Shown: positions 10,200 through 19,749 of the stretch, one piece after another | Layout of the letters: each line of letters starts with the position of its first letter | Position numbering within the stretch: position 1 is the stretch's first letter | NCBI GenBank assembly: GCA_031254875.1 | Contig: JAIRTW010000105.1 | Location: 18,358 to 82,357 of the forward strand | Length of the DNA: 64,000 bases | Source of the DNA: Candidatus Bathycorpusculum termitum | Lineage (GTDB): Archaea; Thermoproteota; Bathyarchaeia; Bathyarchaeales; Bathycorpusculaceae | Reading direction: 5' to 3' | Translations under genes and position numbers: made by a program | Notes under the pieces: generated by a model | Seen by the model: the letters and a program-made list of their open reading frames with translations, nothing else | What the model was told of the DNA's origin: nothing | Database searches by the model: none

Positions 10200-11228
10200 A
10201 TGTCGTTTGGCAATTCTGAGATAATTATGTATCAAACTGATGATGGTCATACAAAAATTGATGTACGACTGGTAGAGGAAACTGTTTGGTTGTCCCAAGC
10301 ACAGATGGCCGAGTTGTTTCAAACAACAAAACAAAACGTTAGCCTGCATATCAATAATGCCTATGAAGAAGGCGAATTGGAGCATTTGGCAACTGTCAAG
10401 GATTTCTTGACAGTTCAAACTGAAGGTGAGCGTGAGGTTTCTAGAAACGTAAAGTACTACAATTTGGATGTTATTATTTCAGTTGGTTATCGTGTAAAGT
10501 CTTTGCGCGGGGTTCAGTTTCGTCGTTGGGCAACAGGAGTTCTACGTGAATACATTGTTAAGGGTTTTTCGATGAATGATGATTTGTTGAAAAAGGCTGG
10601 TGGGGGGAGTTATTGGTTTGAGCTTTTGGAGCGTATTCGTGATATACGTTCTAGTGAGAAAGTGTTTTATCGTCAGGTTTTGGATCTTTATGCCACAAGT
10701 GTAGACTATGACCCGCGAACGCCTGTGTCGCAAGAATTTTTCAAAATGGTTCAAAACAAAATTCATTTCGCAGCACATGGTCATACGGCTGCTGAAGTGA
10801 TTGCCCAGCGAGCTAATGCAGAGTTGCCGTTTATGGGGTTAACTGTTTTTTCAGGTGAGCAACCTACAAAAAACGAGGTGGGAATTGCCAAAAATTATCT
10901 ATCTCAAGAAGAGATAGCTGTGTTGAATCGTATGGTGTCGGCGTTTTTTGATCTTGCAGAGCTTCGAGCTATGCAACATAAGCCTATGTATATGAGGGAT
11001 TGGGTTGGGGAATTGGATGATTTTGCTAAACGTTATGGCAAAGGGGTTTTGTCTGATGCCGGCGTAGTTAGTCATCAGGATGCTCTTGCACAAGCAGAGG
11101 TAGAATACGTAAAATATCGACAAAAAACAATAACTGCTCTAACACCTGTTGAACAAGAATACCTTGCAACCCTTAAAAATACACAAAAAAAGCTGGAAAA
11201 CAAACCCCAAAATAAAGCTGAGGAGTAA
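10200..11228 (+). CDS. RhuM-family (virulence RhuM-like) protein
   Basis: SEIIMYQTDDGHTKIDVRLVEETVWLSQAQMAELFQTTKQNVSLHINNAYEEGEL...REVSRNVKYYNLDVIISVGYRVKS is the RhuM signature; Met at 10200 fits the family start. Confidence 0.9.
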   Translation: MSFGNSEIIMYQTDDGHTKIDVRLVEETVWLSQAQMAELFQTTKQNVSLHINNAYEEGELEHLATVKDFLTVQTEGEREVSRNVKYYNLDVIISVGYRVKSLRGVQFRRWATGVLREYIVKGFSMNDDLLKKAGGGSYWFELLERIRDIRSSEKVFYRQVLDLYATSVDYDPRTPVSQEFFKMVQNKIHFAAHGHTAAEVIAQRANAELPFMGLTVFSGEQPTKNEVGIAKNYLSQEEIAVLNRMVSAFFDLAELRAMQHKPMYMRDWVGELDDFAKRYGKGVLSDAGVVSHQDALAQAEVEYVKYRQKTITALTPVEQEYLATLKNTQKKLENKPQNKAEE

Positions 11229-11239
11229 CAAACAAGACC

Positions 11240-12445
11240 TCAAACCTTGCCCCTTGAGCCTATCAAAGCTGAAATAGCTTCTTCAAGCTTGTTTAGCCTT
11301 GTCTGCAATTCTACATTATCTTTTTCAAGTCCCTTGGCTTTTTGCATTTCCACATTTTCCAAATTCAATGCGGTCTCTTTGTCTATTATCATGCCGCATG
11401 TGGTGCATCTTATTTTGCCTATAGGATTTTTGTTGCCACATCTTGGGCAGTTAACTATTTTTGTTATGCCTGTGTCTTTGGTGGTAGTTTTTAGCCCGTG
11501 AAGTTCAAGTATGGCGTCTTCTAGGTCTCTGGCGGAGAAATGTACGTATCGGCTGGTCATTTTACTTCCATACGTCCAGCCAGCGAATTGTTCTAGACGA
11601 GATTCGGTGAAGACTTTGGCCATTGCAGTTAGGCTAGTGTGGCGGTAGAGGTAGGGCCACATGTCTTTTTTTATGTCTGCTTTTTGGGCCAGTTTTTTGA
11701 TTTTTATACGAAAGTGCCTGTAGCTTAAGCGTTCTCCTATGCGGTTGCTGGCCAGAGAACACCATAAGGGGGCTTCAGGTTCGTCTCTGTTTGGATGATC
11801 CTCTAACCATTCCAAGAGGGGCTTACAGGACATGACCAGTGGTATGCGTTTGATGCCTGTTTTGCCATTTGCGGCGATGAGGCAGTATTCTTCTTTGAAT
11901 ATCACACTGTTTATGTGCATGGTTAAGAGCTCACCAGGGCGTAGGGCTGCTTCGAAGAGAACATAAACCATGGCGCGGTCACGTTTGTTGGTGGTGGCTT
12001 TTATGATGGCTGTAAAGTCTTCTTGGGTGAGCAGGTTTTCAGGGGTTACGCGGGAGTCTTTGTCTTTTACTGCTAAGCTGATCCAGTTTATCTCGGGAGG
12101 CATGGGGGTGCCTTTAGCACAGCTACCGACTTTGGCGTATTGGATAAGTTTGCGCAGGGTTAGTTTTTTGTCTCGTTTGGTCAACGCTTTTTGTTTGCTG
12201 CAATTTATGGCGGCAACAAGGGTTTCAACATCTGCTTTACTCATTGATTTAAGGTCAGTATCTATCATACGTAAAAGTACGGGCAGGTGGGCGGCGTATT
12301 TTGTTACGCGAGCAATCGAGAGACCTAAAGCGCCTAAATGATCAAGAAACCTAATGGCCACATCACCATTAGGAAGTAGTTTGAGGCTGTGGCGGGCTCT
12401 TACAAGGCGTTGATCGTAGTCGTGGATGGGTTCATTGGTGGTCAT
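11240..12445 (-). CDS. Archaeal tyrosine recombinase/integrase with C-terminal zinc ribbon
   Basis: Core-binding plus catalytic region (FEAALRPGELL...PLVMSCKPLLEWL...YLYRHTSLTAMAK...) and CPRCGNKNPIGKIRCTTCGMII ribbon; lies next to tRNA-Glu. Confidence 0.85.
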   Translation of the reverse strand: MTTNEPIHDYDQRLVRARHSLKLLPNGDVAIRFLDHLGALGLSIARVTKYAAHLPVLLRMIDTDLKSMSKADVETLVAAINCSKQKALTKRDKKLTLRKLIQYAKVGSCAKGTPMPPEINWISLAVKDKDSRVTPENLLTQEDFTAIIKATTNKRDRAMVYVLFEAALRPGELLTMHINSVIFKEEYCLIAANGKTGIKRIPLVMSCKPLLEWLEDHPNRDEPEAPLWCSLASNRIGERLSYRHFRIKIKKLAQKADIKKDMWPYLYRHTSLTAMAKVFTESRLEQFAGWTYGSKMTSRYVHFSARDLEDAILELHGLKTTTKDTGITKIVNCPRCGNKNPIGKIRCTTCGMIIDKETALNLENVEMQKAKGLEKDNVELQTRLNKLEEAISALIGSRGKV

Positions 12446-12527
12446 GTTCTTATTATTTTTTGGGAGTTTAAAAATCGGGCGTTTTATTTGAACAATTTGA
12501 GGAGGAGATACGTACCCAAAGGGATGG

Positions 12528-12602
12528 TGCTCTGGCCGGGATTCGGACCCGGGTCCGCGACTCGAGAGGCCGCTATACTTGACCGGACTATACTACCAGA
12601 GC
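12528..12602 (-). tRNA. tRNA-Glu (CUC)
   Basis: Reverse complement GCTCTGG...GCGGC-CTCTCGA-GTCGC...CCGGG-TCCGAAT-CCCGG-CCAGAGC-A folds as a cloverleaf; anticodon CUC. Confidence 0.85.
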
Positions 12603-12910
12603 GCAAAGATTAGCGTACATACATATTTCTCCTCTATTAATTTACCTTCCCCTCGACAAACAGCGAAGGGTAACTTACCGCTAAAAAGCTTTGATGATGA
12701 AATCAGACTGCACAATAACGCGTATTTCTGAGTGGTGACTGGCATTTTATTATTTTTTTAACAGATTTACACTAATTTTTAGTAATTTTTCTTTTAATGT
12801 TATCGATACATGAAAAAATTACGCCTGAGTTATGTAAACTGTTCGTTTTTGCGCAGTCTGAAATTGAAAATAAAAATAAAAATAAAATTATGGGGGGATG
12901 AATTGAGTGT

Positions 12911-14548
12911 TTAGTCTTCGCCCATACCGCCGGGTCCGCCTGCGGGTGCTTTGGGCGCTTTGGCTGTGATGACGTCGTCGATGCGCAGTATGAGTGCGGC
13001 TGATTCGGAGGCGGATTTGATGGCTTGCTCTTTAACTATGATGGGTTCGATGACACCGTTTGTGATGCTGTCTTGGAGTTTGCCGGTGAAAACATTGATC
13101 CCTTTGAATTTACCTTCGCTTTTGTCGTGCGTGCTACGGAGTTCGACAAGGATGTCTATGGGTTCTAGTCCTGCGTTCTCAGCTAGGGTGCGTGGGATGA
13201 CTTCGACTGCGTCTGCGAAGGCCTCGACTGCGAGTTGTTCGCGACCGCCGACTTTTGTTGCGAATTTACGGAGTTCTTTGGCGATTTCGATTTCGATTGC
13301 GCCGCCACCTGGAACAATCTGGTTGTTCTCGATTACATCGGATACGACGGAGAGCGAGTCAGTCATGGCGCGTTCGGCTTCGTCGACTAGACGTTCGAGG
13401 CCTGCGCGTATGAGAATGGCGACTGCGTGGGGGTCTTTACATTTTTCGACAAAGAGTAGTTTGTCATCGCCGATTTTGCGTTCCTCTACTATACCTGCAA
13501 ATCCAAGGTCTTCTTTTTTGAGGTCGTCGAGGTCGCTGACGATTCTGCCGCCGGTTGCGCGGGCGAGTTTTTCCATATCGGATTCTTTTACTCGACGTGC
13601 AGCGATGATGCCTTCTTTTGCAAGGAAGTGTTGAACCATGTCGTCGATACCTTTTTGGCAGAAAATCACGGTTGCACCGGAGGTTTTGACTTTGCTGACC
13701 ATGTCTTGCATCATGGAAGTTTCTTGGTCAAGGAAGGCTTTCATCTGGGTTGGGTCTTTGATTCTGATTTCGGCTGAAATTTCGGTTTTTTCGATTTCCA
13801 GTGCAGAGTCGAGGAGGGCGATTTTGGCGTTTTCTTTGAGTTTTGGCATGCCGGGGTTGACGACTTCTTTGTCGATTATAATTCCTTTGATAAGCTGAGT
13901 TTCAATGAGGCTTTTTCCAGTTTTTTTGATGAGTTGGATGTTGTCTATGTCTGCGATTGTTTTGTCTCCGCGTTGTTCAGTGATTTGTTTTACTGCATCG
14001 ATGGTGATTTCAGCGAGGTGGTCACGGGCTGAGCCGAGGGATTTGCTACTCATAGATGTTAGGGCAACTTTGAGGAGGGTTTTTTTGTCGTTTGTGTCAA
14101 GGGGTTGTGCAGTTTTGCCGATTATTTCGATGGCTTTTTGGCTTGCTTTGCGGAAGCCACTTACAAGGATTGTTGGGTGGATATTTTGGTCGAGTAGTTC
14201 CTCGGCTTTTTTGAGGAGTTCGCTTGAGAGCACGACTGCGCTGGTGGTTCCATCGCCAACCATATCATCTTGGGTTTTGGCGATTTCAACCATCATTTTT
14301 GCTGCTGGGTGTTCTACGTCGATCTCTTTTAGGATGGCTGCACCATCATTTGTAATGGTGATGTCACCGAGGCTATCGATGAGCATCTTATCCATTCCGC
14401 GTGGGCCCAAAGTGGTTTTAAGCACTTCACCGATGACCCGAGCGGCCATGATGTTATTTCGTTGGGCTTCTTTGCCTCTGCTTCGGGTGGTTCCTTCTTT
14501 AAGGATGAGGACGGGTTGTCCTGAACCTGTTGTTGTTAAATACGCCAT
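12911..14548 (-). CDS. Thermosome (group II chaperonin) subunit
   Basis: GKEAQRNNIMAARVIGEVLKTTLGPRGMDKMLIDSLGDITITNDGAAILKEIDVEHPAAKM, VGDGTTSAVVL, C-terminal GGPGGMGED; start at MAYLTTTG (14548). Confidence 0.97.
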   Translation of the reverse strand: MAYLTTTGSGQPVLILKEGTTRSRGKEAQRNNIMAARVIGEVLKTTLGPRGMDKMLIDSLGDITITNDGAAILKEIDVEHPAAKMMVEIAKTQDDMVGDGTTSAVVLSSELLKKAEELLDQNIHPTILVSGFRKASQKAIEIIGKTAQPLDTNDKKTLLKVALTSMSSKSLGSARDHLAEITIDAVKQITEQRGDKTIADIDNIQLIKKTGKSLIETQLIKGIIIDKEVVNPGMPKLKENAKIALLDSALEIEKTEISAEIRIKDPTQMKAFLDQETSMMQDMVSKVKTSGATVIFCQKGIDDMVQHFLAKEGIIAARRVKESDMEKLARATGGRIVSDLDDLKKEDLGFAGIVEERKIGDDKLLFVEKCKDPHAVAILIRAGLERLVDEAERAMTDSLSVVSDVIENNQIVPGGGAIEIEIAKELRKFATKVGGREQLAVEAFADAVEVIPRTLAENAGLEPIDILVELRSTHDKSEGKFKGINVFTGKLQDSITNGVIEPIIVKEQAIKSASESAALILRIDDVITAKAPKAPAGGPGGMGED

Positions 14549-14790
14549 ACTGTTATTCCCTACTTTAGTAGAATAGTTTATTTCAGAAATATGCAAAAAG
14601 TAAACGAAAATATAAATGTTAAGGCTTCACATAGCCCTTACAGGTCTTTCAACGGTGTAGAAAAAGAAAATCCCTAATAAAAAAACAGACAGAATATTTT
14701 CCAGTTACACGCAACAACTTAACGCTAGCAAAACTTTAATTTAGAGTTCCCCTAAAGAAAGGCGTTATATATGAATTAGGTGAAAGGGGA

Positions 14791-16227
14791 ATGCTTGAGA
14801 GTCTGATGGAAAATCCAACATTAGGTAAATTTATTCTCGAACGGCTAAAAACAAATGCTTTTGATTCTTTTGAAATCCCTCTATCAAAAGCGCTTGAAAA
14901 CCAAACAAGAACTCTAAACTACAAGTTTGAACACTTAGAAAAAACAATCATAGGTAAAAAGCTTGGAGTTCACAACAAAACAAAGCTCAAAAACTTACCC
15001 TACACAGATTACACCTTCTATGAACCCTTCTATGAAAACCCCTCACCCGATGCTTTCATGTACCCCCTCGAAGAATATGCACCAATCAAAACAAGCGGGA
15101 CTACAGGCAAAAACAAAACATTTCTAATCCCACGCAAAGCCATGCGAAAAGCACTCAGAGAAACCGCACTCCCCGTAATTTTCGCGCTATTCCACGACGG
15201 CAAAAAAATAACCATGCAATACGGAGACACCTTCTACCTCAACATGGGACCAGCTCCCTACCTATCAGGTTCCATGTTCAACATGGGCTCCAAAGAAAAA
15301 CGAGCCCCCTTCCTAAACCTAGTCCCAAACATCAACCTCACATACAAAGAAAAAGTAGACTACTTCATTCTAAACTACAAAAAAATCGACGCTGTCTGGA
15401 TCGTGGCCTCAACACTAATCACCCAAGTAATACCCAAACTAAAAGAACCCCTAAACCTCAAAGGCATAATCGTAATGGACGACCTAATAGCCAAAACCCA
15501 CAAAGAGGACATTGAAAAATTCACGGGAACATCCCCAAAAACATGCTTCTCATCAACCGAAACCATCTCACCCACAATACCCTCAATTCAACACTCCATG
15601 GGCTTCATATTTGACCCCCGTCGAGGAATCTTTGAATTTGCACCATGCGAAAAAACCCAAACCGAAGAAATAGTTGGACTAGACCAGGTACAAGTAGGAA
15701 AAATATACCGTCTAATCTACACTGACCTGATAGGTGAAATCACCCGATACGACACCACCAACGCTTTCAAATGTATAGCCAAAGGCGACAATATAATCAA
15801 CACTGATTATCCAATATTCGAATACAGTGCAAGATTAGATGCTACCATTTCAATAATGAACTTTACCCGGATAGGAGAAACAGAATTGCTTGATGCATTC
15901 CATAATCTCGGGCTAAAACTTGTTGATTTTACCACAAAGATCAAAACCGAACAAGGCCGTGAATATCTACATATCTACGCTGAGTTAATTGACCAAGACC
16001 AAAATCAAGACATAAAAATAGAGGATAAAATTCATCAATATCTCTACACTAATAATCCTGACTATAAACTGCTTGCAGATTCGTTTACGTACAAACCAAT
16101 CAAGCTAAGCCTTCTGCCAAAAGACGCCTTTACCAATTACCTCGAAAACAGAAAGGGGTCATTCCCAAAAATATGCAGAATCGGTATAAGCGACTATGAA
16201 TTACAGCAACTTTGTAGCTCTAAATAG
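14791..16227 (+). CDS. GH3/phenylacetate-CoA-ligase-like adenylate-forming enzyme
   Basis: P-loop-like TSGTTGKNKTFLIPRKA; later CFSSTETISPTIPSIQ and RLIYTDLIGEITRYDTTNAF resemble GH3/PaaK-type adenylating enzymes. Confidence 0.6.
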   Translation: MLESLMENPTLGKFILERLKTNAFDSFEIPLSKALENQTRTLNYKFEHLEKTIIGKKLGVHNKTKLKNLPYTDYTFYEPFYENPSPDAFMYPLEEYAPIKTSGTTGKNKTFLIPRKAMRKALRETALPVIFALFHDGKKITMQYGDTFYLNMGPAPYLSGSMFNMGSKEKRAPFLNLVPNINLTYKEKVDYFILNYKKIDAVWIVASTLITQVIPKLKEPLNLKGIIVMDDLIAKTHKEDIEKFTGTSPKTCFSSTETISPTIPSIQHSMGFIFDPRRGIFEFAPCEKTQTEEIVGLDQVQVGKIYRLIYTDLIGEITRYDTTNAFKCIAKGDNIINTDYPIFEYSARLDATISIMNFTRIGETELLDAFHNLGLKLVDFTTKIKTEQGREYLHIYAELIDQDQNQDIKIEDKIHQYLYTNNPDYKLLADSFTYKPIKLSLLPKDAFTNYLENRKGSFPKICRIGISDYELQQLCSSK

Positions 16228-16260
16228 AAAGGACAAAACCGCAGGGAGCAAGCCACATAC

Positions 16261-17412
16261 TTGATCGATATAACCCTGCTCTGGCTATTACTAAATGGTA
16301 TCTTCACAATCGCTTGCGGGTTAATAATCTCATACTATGCTATTAAGGAACGAGTTAGTGGGAGCATCTTCCACTATACATGGGCGGCTGGTTTTTTAGT
16401 TTATGGTATTGAAATATTTCTAAGAGCACACGGCTTTCCTCCGGAAATTGTTCACACCCTATTTTTTAGCGCATTCATATTATTTGTAGTCGGTATTTGG
16501 CAATTATGTAAAGCCAAACAGTTCATAATCACGTTTAGCATTGCCATAGTTTTTCTTTTCCTCGCAGGCGTTATAGTATATTTTGGATTGGCACCTAGGC
16601 ACTTTTTACAAATTACCAGCTACACCGTTTTGTTTTTGTTTGTAGCCATTCCCATATTTCAGCACAGAATGTTATTTGGGAAAAGCACTGATAGGTTACT
16701 AATAGGATGGATTCTGCTCTACACTACCAACATTACCCAACTTCTTTTAAGTGAAGGCACAAGCTGGGTCGTTGATGCCTTTGCAGTTATAGCAAAAATA
16801 ATCATTCTATTCGGTGTTTTAGACTACGATTTTGTAGTCATAGCCGATAAAGCTCGGGTAAAAAAATTCCCTGCACCTGAGGTGGGCTATGGGCAGGAAG
16901 GTAAACTAATCCTGCTTACCTCAGCAGAGAACTCTAATGTCATCGTAAGAGAAGCAAACTGGCTAAAGAAGAAAACTGCCGAAAACGTCAATGAAGAAAC
17001 TGAAACCGCAGTTTTCGTTTTTCAAGATGTATTTCCATACAAAGAACTGCGAGCCATCAAATGGATCAATCCAGAAAAAGTCTCAGTGTATCTGTTTTCT
17101 TCAAGTGCTCAAAAAGCAAAGTCAGAGTTCATCGTACTTCCTATGGGCTTAGCCCAAATCGGAGCAGCCCTCTCACAAGTAACACTACAAAGTCAAAAAG
17201 CAGAAAAAGGCTACACTGTAATATTTTTACACCTTTCATTGTTAATTCAAGTCTTTGGCACAGATGCAGTCTATAACATGCTACTCAACAAGATGGGCTA
17301 CATAAGAGAAAATGGCATAAATCTATATGCATTCTTCTATCCAACAATACATTCTGACCCAGCCACCGTTTCACTCTTCACCAGATTGGCTGATGAGACG
17401 GCTAAGCTGTAA
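16261..17412 (+). CDS. Multi-TM membrane protein with C-terminal degenerate RecA/KaiC-like (DUF835-like) domain
   Basis: About 7 N-terminal TM segments, then a soluble alpha/beta C-terminal half (GKLILLTSAENSNVIVREANWL...). Confidence 0.5.
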   Translation: MIDITLLWLLLNGIFTIACGLIISYYAIKERVSGSIFHYTWAAGFLVYGIEIFLRAHGFPPEIVHTLFFSAFILFVVGIWQLCKAKQFIITFSIAIVFLFLAGVIVYFGLAPRHFLQITSYTVLFLFVAIPIFQHRMLFGKSTDRLLIGWILLYTTNITQLLLSEGTSWVVDAFAVIAKIIILFGVLDYDFVVIADKARVKKFPAPEVGYGQEGKLILLTSAENSNVIVREANWLKKKTAENVNEETETAVFVFQDVFPYKELRAIKWINPEKVSVYLFSSSAQKAKSEFIVLPMGLAQIGAALSQVTLQSQKAEKGYTVIFLHLSLLIQVFGTDAVYNMLLNKMGYIRENGINLYAFFYPTIHSDPATVSLFTRLADETAKL

Positions 17413-18127
17413 CTGGTTCAGAAGCATATACAATGATGCCGCTATCAGAAATCTCATATTTCCGAGGCTGATCATCATGCTTTAATCCACGCATTTTTTC
17501 AATCCAGACTGTTTTTGTTACAGCAAAGTTACGATGAGAATTGGAAAGAATAATCACTCCATCGGCGAGGTACTCTTCTACAAAAAATTCATCCTCTGCG
17601 GGAGACGCTGACTCAGACGTAATTAGGGAGTTGCAATTCATTTTTCGTAACCCCTTCATTAGCTCAAGTACTTCCAAACGTTTGTCAGTAGGAAACCGTT
17701 GATGAATTATTGCACTAGTAATTGAATCTATAACCAGTCTATTAGCCCCAGAGCTTGTAACTAAAATTTGTAATTGATCAATTGTATTAGAAATTACAGG
17801 TCTTTGGGCATCAATACCCCTTCTTTCCTCACCAAACTTGTACACCATTCGGCTACCATCAAATATTCCAATAAGCTTTTCTTTTTCATATTTTTCTAAA
17901 TCAAGGTTTAAGCTAGTAGCTGTTTTACGTACTGAATCTACGGGTTCCTCAAGAGTAACATATAGCCCCATTTCACCTTTTTTTGCTCCCTCAATAAGAT
18001 ACTGCAAAGAAAAGATAGTCTTGCCTGTACCAGGCCCACCCCTCAACAGTATTGCTCTATTGGGAAGAAAACCGCCCTTTAGCATTTCGTCTATGCCCTT
18101 GACACCGGTGGAAACTCTCGAAGACAT
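17402..18127 (-). CDS. Single-domain KaiC/RadA-like ATPase
   Basis: MSSRVSTGVKGIDEMLKGGFLPNRAILLRGGPGTGKTIFSLQYLIEGAKKGEMGLYVTLEEP: KaiC Walker A and context; start at 18127. Confidence 0.9.
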   Translation of the reverse strand: MSSRVSTGVKGIDEMLKGGFLPNRAILLRGGPGTGKTIFSLQYLIEGAKKGEMGLYVTLEEPVDSVRKTATSLNLDLEKYEKEKLIGIFDGSRMVYKFGEERRGIDAQRPVISNTIDQLQILVTSSGANRLVIDSITSAIIHQRFPTDKRLEVLELMKGLRKMNCNSLITSESASPAEDEFFVEEYLADGVIILSNSHRNFAVTKTVWIEKMRGLKHDDQPRKYEISDSGIIVYASEPVTA

Positions 18128-18337
18128 AATAACAGTAAATGTAGCAGGTCGGTTATAAATTGATTGGGCATCAGTCAAGTATGCTGATATAACAAATTTT
18201 ACAGGGCAATACAACAAGCACCAACTAAACGTGTATAAATTGTAAAAAAATACGACAGCCTTTTTTATTCATAAATGGTAAAAAATAATTCGAAAAAAAC
18301 AACAAACGACAACTATCGGAATTGACATTTAGAAGCT

Positions 18338-18964
18338 TCAACGCAACTGCTTTACGCGCTCACAGATCAACCGCTCAGCCAGTTGCAACTCCTGCACTGT
18401 GTTGATATTAACCGCTAGTTCCTCATGGTCTAAAATATATATATCTTGATCGAGCCATTCATCGCCATAACGTTTGCTACCATCAATCACATTTATTCCA
18501 ACCGGCACCAACTCCTGCCCCTCCCCTACAAATGAGTAATCAACACACATCCCCAGCCGCACTTTAACCGCCAGTGGAACCGCAACTGTTAACGCAGGCT
18601 TCCCACAACGTTCATAGCGCTCCACAACAGCATCAAACATCTCTGGTTTTACCAACGGCAGATCAGCAGCAACCGCCAAAAACACACCCAGCCGCAACGA
18701 CTGCACCACACAACCCATATCAGACACATAGTCTCTGCCGGGCGTTTCAATAACCTCCACATTGCGCCGCTCCATTAACACCGTGGTTTTAGGCGTAACA
18801 GCAGTTGTGGCAACGATTATTCGATCGACCCTCTTTGCGTCATTGAGAGCAGAGAGCACATATTCGATAACGGGCTTACCACAGACTTCGATAAGTGGTT
18901 TCTCCACAGACAATTTCATCCGCGTACCTCGCCCGCCCGCCATAACCAGCGCAACTACGCCCAT
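18338..18964 (-). CDS. cobY: Adenosylcobinamide-phosphate guanylyltransferase-type NTP transferase (CobY-like), copy 1
   Basis: MGVVALVMAGGRGTRMKLSVEKPLIEVCGKPVIEYVLSAL; overlaps cobS. Confidence 0.8.
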   Translation of the reverse strand: MGVVALVMAGGRGTRMKLSVEKPLIEVCGKPVIEYVLSALNDAKRVDRIIVATTAVTPKTTVLMERRNVEVIETPGRDYVSDMGCVVQSLRLGVFLAVAADLPLVKPEMFDAVVERYERCGKPALTVAVPLAVKVRLGMCVDYSFVGEGQELVPVGINVIDGSKRYGDEWLDQDIYILDHEELAVNINTVQELQLAERLICERVKQLR

Positions 18965-19749
18965 ACCACCACCGCCAACAATACAACCACACAAACCAGC
19001 CGCGACAGTTCATTTGTAGCACCAAATACATCGCCAGTAACGCCATTAAAGTTCCGATGAGCAACCACAGTCATGACCAAACCCGTGATTGGAGCAGCTA
19101 TAACAACAAAAAAACCAACCCACCCCAGCAGAGGCAAAGCAAATACAAATGAAACCGCCAACGCAACAATCAAACGCCAATTACCACCTGCACCATGCAT
19201 AGCCTCCAAAAACGGCGAGTTCATACCCTGATGTACCGATTTACCAGCCCAAGCAACCGCAACCATCGAAAGTTTCGCACATAACTCAACAACGATTAAC
19301 CCCGGAACAAACAAAGGCACATAGAAACCGGCAATTGATACGCCTTTGCCTAGCTCCGCAAAGGCGAAGGCAGTAACTATGTAGGTCATCAAAGTTAACC
19401 CTATGGCACCTGCGCCTGTGAACTGGTCATGCATAACAGCTATCTTTTTTTCTGCATTACCATGGACCATTATACCATCGCCAAAATCTAGCAAACCATC
19501 AGTATGATGGAGGCCTGTCACCCATAGTAGTAGTGCTAGTGCCAATGCGCCGACAACAAGACCGGGCAGGAACTGAAGTGTAACCCAGCCAAAAACGCCC
19601 ACCAAAAGACCTATCAATGCACCAATGAGGGGAAAGGCCCACATGTTTTTGGCGCAGTCAGTGAGCAGGTTCTCATCCATTTTAACTGGGAAAACGGTTA
19701 AAAAAGATAGAAGGTTCTTAAACTGTTTAACGACCAAGGGGTGTCTCAC
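18955..19749 (-). CDS. cobS: Adenosylcobinamide-GDP ribazoletransferase (cobalamin synthase), copy 1
   Basis: FKNLLSFLTVFPVKMDENLLTDCAKNMWAFPLIGALIGLL, TGLHHTDGLLDFGDGIMVHG, GVTGDVFGATNELSR motifs. Confidence 0.92.
   Translation of the reverse strand: MRHPLVVKQFKNLLSFLTVFPVKMDENLLTDCAKNMWAFPLIGALIGLLVGVFGWVTLQFLPGLVVGALALALLLWVTGLHHTDGLLDFGDGIMVHGNAEKKIAVMHDQFTGAGAIGLTLMTYIVTAFAFAELGKGVSIAGFYVPLFVPGLIVVELCAKLSMVAVAWAGKSVHQGMNSPFLEAMHGAGGNWRLIVALAVSFVFALPLLGWVGFFVVIAAPITGLVMTVVAHRNFNGVTGDVFGATNELSRLVCVVVLLAVVVWA

Noticed and set aside
12951-14576. Long plus-strand ORFs (227, 86 and 223 aa) opposite the thermosome gene
   Set aside because: Antisense shadows of a strongly conserved coding gene; Ser/Met-rich with no family features.
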